NCBI GenBank assembly: GCA_051453625.1
Contig: JBOZIK010000001.1
Coordinates: forward strand, 141,318,346-141,341,733
From: Welwitschia mirabilis
Taxonomy: Eukaryota; Gnetophyta; Gnetopsida; Welwitschiales
Reading direction: 5' to 3'
Length of the DNA: 23,388 bases
The notes under the pieces were generated by a model. It ran no database searches and had not been told where the DNA came from. It saw nothing but the letters and a program-made list of their open reading frames with translations. This document shows, one piece after another, positions 21,241-23,388 of the stretch; the first letter of the stretch is position 1; each line of letters begins with the position of its first letter. Made by a program: the position numbers and the translations under genes.

Positions 21241-21312
21241 CCACCAAAAAAAAAAAAAAAAATGAAAGAAGAAGAAGAAGAGAAGAAGAAGAAGAAGAAA
21301 AGAAAAAAGTAA
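21241..21312. repeat. Poly(A) and (GAA)n microsatellite in a CIPK intron
   Basis: About 18 A residues are followed by GAA-rich repeats. They lie between the CIPK exon ending at 21381 and the NAF exon, and are simple low-complexity DNA. Confidence 0.9.
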
Positions 21313-21380
21313 GAGAGAATTTTATATGCTTTATTTAACATGAAAAACATCTATTCTTTCATCAGATTTGAAGACTTAAC

Positions 21381-21690
21381 ATGAGTACCATCAAATGCTA
21401 CATGAACATCATCGGTATGCATTTCTTCCCAATCCCAGACATTGTCATGAAGCATAAACTCTTTTTCGAACTAGTCATCTTCATATATTCGTGGTATTGT
21501 TATCCTCTGAAAGACTTAGGTGCACAGTTTTCAGAGAAAATAAATGAATCCCAAATGTAAGTGAAGGAACCATGGAGGTTCTATAGCATAAATCCTCTGG
21601 TTTTGGGTTTAGTATCTCCGTGATTAGATTTCTAGCCTTGTGAGATCTGAAAATTTGTACATCAACGAAAAAGGAAGGCACTAGCCCTGA
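21381..21690 (-). pseudogene. CIPK lower C-lobe and kinase/regulatory junction exons, with nonsense codon
   Basis: The 21595-21690 stretch gives KARNLITEILNPKPE (family: AKKLI+RILDPNPxT), but GAG is followed by GA instead of GT, so the donor is lost, and its 5' edge is uncertain. Exon 21381-21506 (42 codons, CTTTCAG acceptor) reads RITIPRIYEDD, TAG, FEKEFMLHDNVWDWEEMHTD and DVHVAFDGTH. The family reads 'RITIPEI.EDEWFKKGYKPP..E...LDDV.A.F'. The TAG thus replaces the conserved Trp, a one-base G-to-A change from TGG. The donor GTTAAG is plausible. Confidence 0.85.
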
Positions 21691-21775
21691 GTATCACACC
21701 TAACCTATCCAGAATCCCCGATCCTCTTAATTTAAGTATAACTAAAGCAAATAGCATTGTTAGATCTCACTTTAC

Positions 21776-22057
21776 CTTCTGATATTGGTTTGCTAGACTG
21801 GTGCCCACAAAGGTTGAATAACTTGCGAGCATTTCGTAAAGAATTAGGCCACAGGACCAAACATCTGCAGCTGCACCATTGTAGTTTTGACCTAGAATAA
21901 CCTGACAAACAGTTTAGAATTGCAGGTGTATGTATTTTCTCATTTTATTACTGACTGGATAATTTTCAGAATTGTGAAATGGAAGTTTGATACGTATGCC
22001 CACCTCAGGAGTAACATAATCTGAAGACGCACATGATGTAGAAAGGATGGCATTTAT
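21776..22057 (-). pseudogene. CIPK activation-segment exons
   Basis: Exon 22004-22057 (18 codons, ATGCAG acceptor, GTGGGC donor) reads INAILSTSCASSDYVTPE, aligned to ...LLHTTCGTPNYVAPE. Exon 21776-21901 (42 codons, GTCAG acceptor, GTAAAG donor) reads VILGQNYNGAAADVWSCG, then LILYEMLASYSTFVG and ANQYQK, aligned to 'VI..+GY+GA.ADVWSCGVILYVL.AGYLPF...LY+K'. DVWSCG is intact. The intron between PE and VI lies in phase 0, as I recall for intron-rich CIPKs. Confidence 0.9.
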
Positions 22058-22239
22058 CTGCATAAATGAAAACATTTCACACCATATTAACACTTCAAGA
22101 ACTTACAGATAAAAAAGGATTTCCCATGATTACATTTGACAGGTGTTTGAAAAGCGAATTAACAGTAGAACCCAGATTTTTTTAAAAATTCAAAAGCAAG
22201 CTCTGCGAAAAGATTTCTAAAGAAAAGGCAGCTTAAACC

Positions 22240-22470
22240 TTAATTATCAGGGACAGATGCCAGAGGTCCAAGAGATGAAGCCAGAGGCCCAAAATCATAA
22301 CACAACATAAGAATCTTAAAAGAACTAATCCACATAAACATGAAAGTCAACAAACCTCTGACATGAATGCAGGAGTTCTTCCATGGAATGTACAGATACA
22401 TACATGTCACTGGTAGTGCAGCCATAGCCCTTGGAAATCCCTTCCAAAACCCTAATACGATGTACCTGCA
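22240..22470 (-). pseudogene. Possible CIPK N-terminal kinase exon, strongly decayed
   Basis: After a TTGCAG acceptor the minus strand is open from TACATCGTATTAGG: YIVLGFWKG (compare YIVLEFVTGG of CIPKs), then CIHVRG (compare YCHSRG), and CYDFGPLASS (compare VSDFGLSAL). The HRDLKPEN catalytic loop is not readable. A local duplication (GPLAS twice) follows DFG. The order and approximate spacing fit a kinase, but similarity is weak. Confidence 0.35.
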
Positions 22471-22800
22471 ATGTAAAATTCCTAAAACAGCAGAAGCCAG
22501 AATCGAAAATGCATTCTAGTCACTGTCCATCTTCCTGCTTTTGTTTTGATTCCTGCGAAATGAAGATCAGACCTACAGAATTTTATAGCCAAAGAAGGAA
22601 AGCTTGTCTCTATAGACTAGGGTTGCATTTTGCAGTCATTCATGTGGAATCTGTGTTTGAATAGATGCAAATACGAATTTTCTAAGCAATAATTCTGCTT
22701 CACAATTAATCACGACACTTCGTCCGCTTACCTTCAGCGCTGATATTTTATCTGTGACCTTTCACTTGGCTGATGAGCTACCCCAGTTATCTGTTGATTT
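22471..22800. other. CACTA interior between captured gene and right end, no recognised gene
   Basis: Upstream CIPK exons (glycine-rich loop, catalytic Lys) would be expected here but I could not find them. A GTAAGC donor-like site on the minus strand near 22728-22733 follows GATAAAATATCAGCGCTGAA, which gives DKISALK, too short to assign. A 77-codon plus-strand frame (22431-22664) appears to be chance. Confidence 0.4.
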
Positions 22801-22814
22801 CCTTATAATTAGGA

Positions 22815-23050
22815 TAGCTTAAGGTAGCCCCAAAAACATCCTTATGATTAAGGTAATTATCAGGAAACGCCTTATTATTAAGCAATTCTTTTTATCAATG
22901 CCTTAAAAATAATTTTAAATCTCTTTTAAGGTATTTGTATAAAGACATATCTTTAAAAGGTTTTTGTATATTCTATTTAAAATATTTATTAAAATAAGTG
23001 TCTTGAAAAGGTTTCTTTTAAAGCTTTTATTTTAATAAACACCTTAAAAG
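22815..23050. repeat. Right subterminal repeats of the CACTA element
   Basis: CTTAAGG, CCTTAAAAA, TTTTAAGG, TTTAAAAGG, TTGAAAAGG and CCTTAAAAG occur in close succession in both orientations, mirroring the left end. Confidence 0.75.
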
Positions 23051-23068
23051 TTTAAATTTATAGTAGTG
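23037..23068 (-). repeat. Right terminal inverted repeat of the CACTA element
   Basis: It ends TTAAATTTATAGTAGTG on the plus strand and is the inverted partner of 16400-16431. GTT follows at 23069-23071, matching the GTT before the left end. Confidence 0.85.
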
Positions 23069-23388
23069 GTTCTAACATTGCTACTACGTGTCACTAAATA
23101 TCATAACTAACTATAATGCAGTAATTGATAAGGTTACAACTGTAATTCAAATTCAACTTGATAGTGGATTCAGCAGATGAGCTTGGAGGCAGTTTCTCAA
23201 AAATGACAAGCTTAGTCGTTTAGGGACTAGTGTCATTGGTGTTTTCTGTAAGACTGCCTTCATCTTTTTGCATCATGCTCTATTATCCTATTAAGTACTT
23301 GAATTTACCATAGGAAAGTGCATAACTGTAATACCCTAAATTTTAATGCAATATTTAGGTCTCTAATATTCTAAATTTGTTTGTTTAA
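23069..23388. other. Flanking sequence beyond the CACTA element, no recognised gene
   Basis: There are no coding frames of note. Its first bases (after GTT, CTAACATTGCTACTACGTGTC) resemble the Ca/Tg-rich DNA left of the insertion (16320-16396), consistent with one original locus split by the transposon. Confidence 0.5.

Larger units (their letters stand above)
19879..22470 (-). pseudogene. CIPK: Captured CIPK (SnRK3, CBL-interacting protein kinase) gene segment with introns
   Basis: Exons in order on the minus strand: an uncertain N-lobe/DFG remnant (about 22240-22470), activation segment (22004-22057), P+1 loop and helix F (21776-21901), lower C-lobe (about 21595-21690), RITIP to junction (21381-21506), NAF motif (from 21189), and four C-terminal exons (20849-20968, 20327-20392, 20152-20227, 19879-19961). 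Most splice sites are canonical and phases agree across joins, so the segment was taken as genomic DNA. Many introns place it in the intron-rich CIPK clade. CIPKs bind CBL calcium sensors through NAF and regulate ion transporters. Here the activation loop is altered (CASSDYVTPE against CGTPNYVAPE), a conserved Trp is TAG (21471-21473), and the exon ending at 21595 lacks a GT donor. It is a pseudogene fragment; a related SnRK is less likely because NAF and PPI parts are present. Confidence 0.85.
16400..23068. mobile_element. Non-autonomous CACTA (En/Spm-like) transposon carrying captured gene fragments
   Basis: The left end is CACTACTAGAAATTTAA. The right end, reverse-complemented, is CACTACTATAAATTTAA, and 23 of the first 27 bases match. 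Both ends are flanked by GTT (16397-16399 and 23069-23071), the 3-bp target duplication typical of CACTA elements. The outer 300 bp at each end is packed with CCTTAAAAG-type motifs in both orientations (16470-16720 and 22815-23050), like the subterminal transposase-binding repeats of this superfamily. The 6,669-bp interior has no recognisable transposase (TNPD/TNPA), so it would need one in trans. It carries a CIPK gene segment with introns (19879-22470) and a CLP1-like terminal exon (17169-17346), both on the minus strand. Confidence 0.85.

Overview
The window looks like nuclear DNA of a seed plant. It is AT-rich, intron-bearing and dense with transposons. The plant reading rests on a probable plastid transit peptide on a flavoprotein gene, fragments of a plant CBL-interacting protein kinase (CIPK) gene, a CACTA DNA transposon and an Athila/Tat-type Ty3-gypsy retrotransposon. 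The species cannot be told from the sequence. A 517-base run of N (8646-9162) marks an assembly gap.

Layout. (1) 821-2007, minus strand: the first three exons of a FAD-dependent monooxygenase resembling kynurenine 3-monooxygenase. All joins are in phase, and the gene appears to run off the left edge. A perfect 39-bp tandem duplication abuts its start codon, and a G-box lies about 140 bp upstream. (2) 2947-5930, minus: a decayed, 5'-truncated LINE with recognisable endonuclease, reverse transcriptase and C-terminal Cys/His parts, ending in a hexanucleotide repeat. (3) 7251-16094, minus: an old Ty3-gypsy element with diverged LTR-like repeats, gag and aspartic protease remnants, and no recognisable reverse transcriptase or integrase. 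(4) 16095-16399: a degenerate minisatellite. (5) 16400-23068: a 6.67-kb CACTA-like element with inverted termini, a GTT target duplication and CCTTAAAAG subterminal motifs. It carries no visible transposase. (6) 23069-23388: flank.

The main discovery is element 5. Its cargo is captured host gene sequence. One part is a CIPK (SnRK3) gene with introns, spread over at least eight exons on the minus strand (19879-22057, perhaps from 22470). The other is the terminal exon of a CLP1-like polynucleotide kinase/pre-mRNA cleavage factor (17169-17346), also on the minus strand. Splice sites and phases mostly survive, but a conserved Trp of the CIPK has become TAG and a Trp near the CLP1 C-terminus has become TGA. 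This is transduplication by a non-autonomous CACTA element. The two fragments lie head-to-tail, so one transcript could in principle join them.

Only the monooxygenase looks like a live host gene. Everything else is mobile-element sequence, captured fragments or unrecognised AT-rich DNA.
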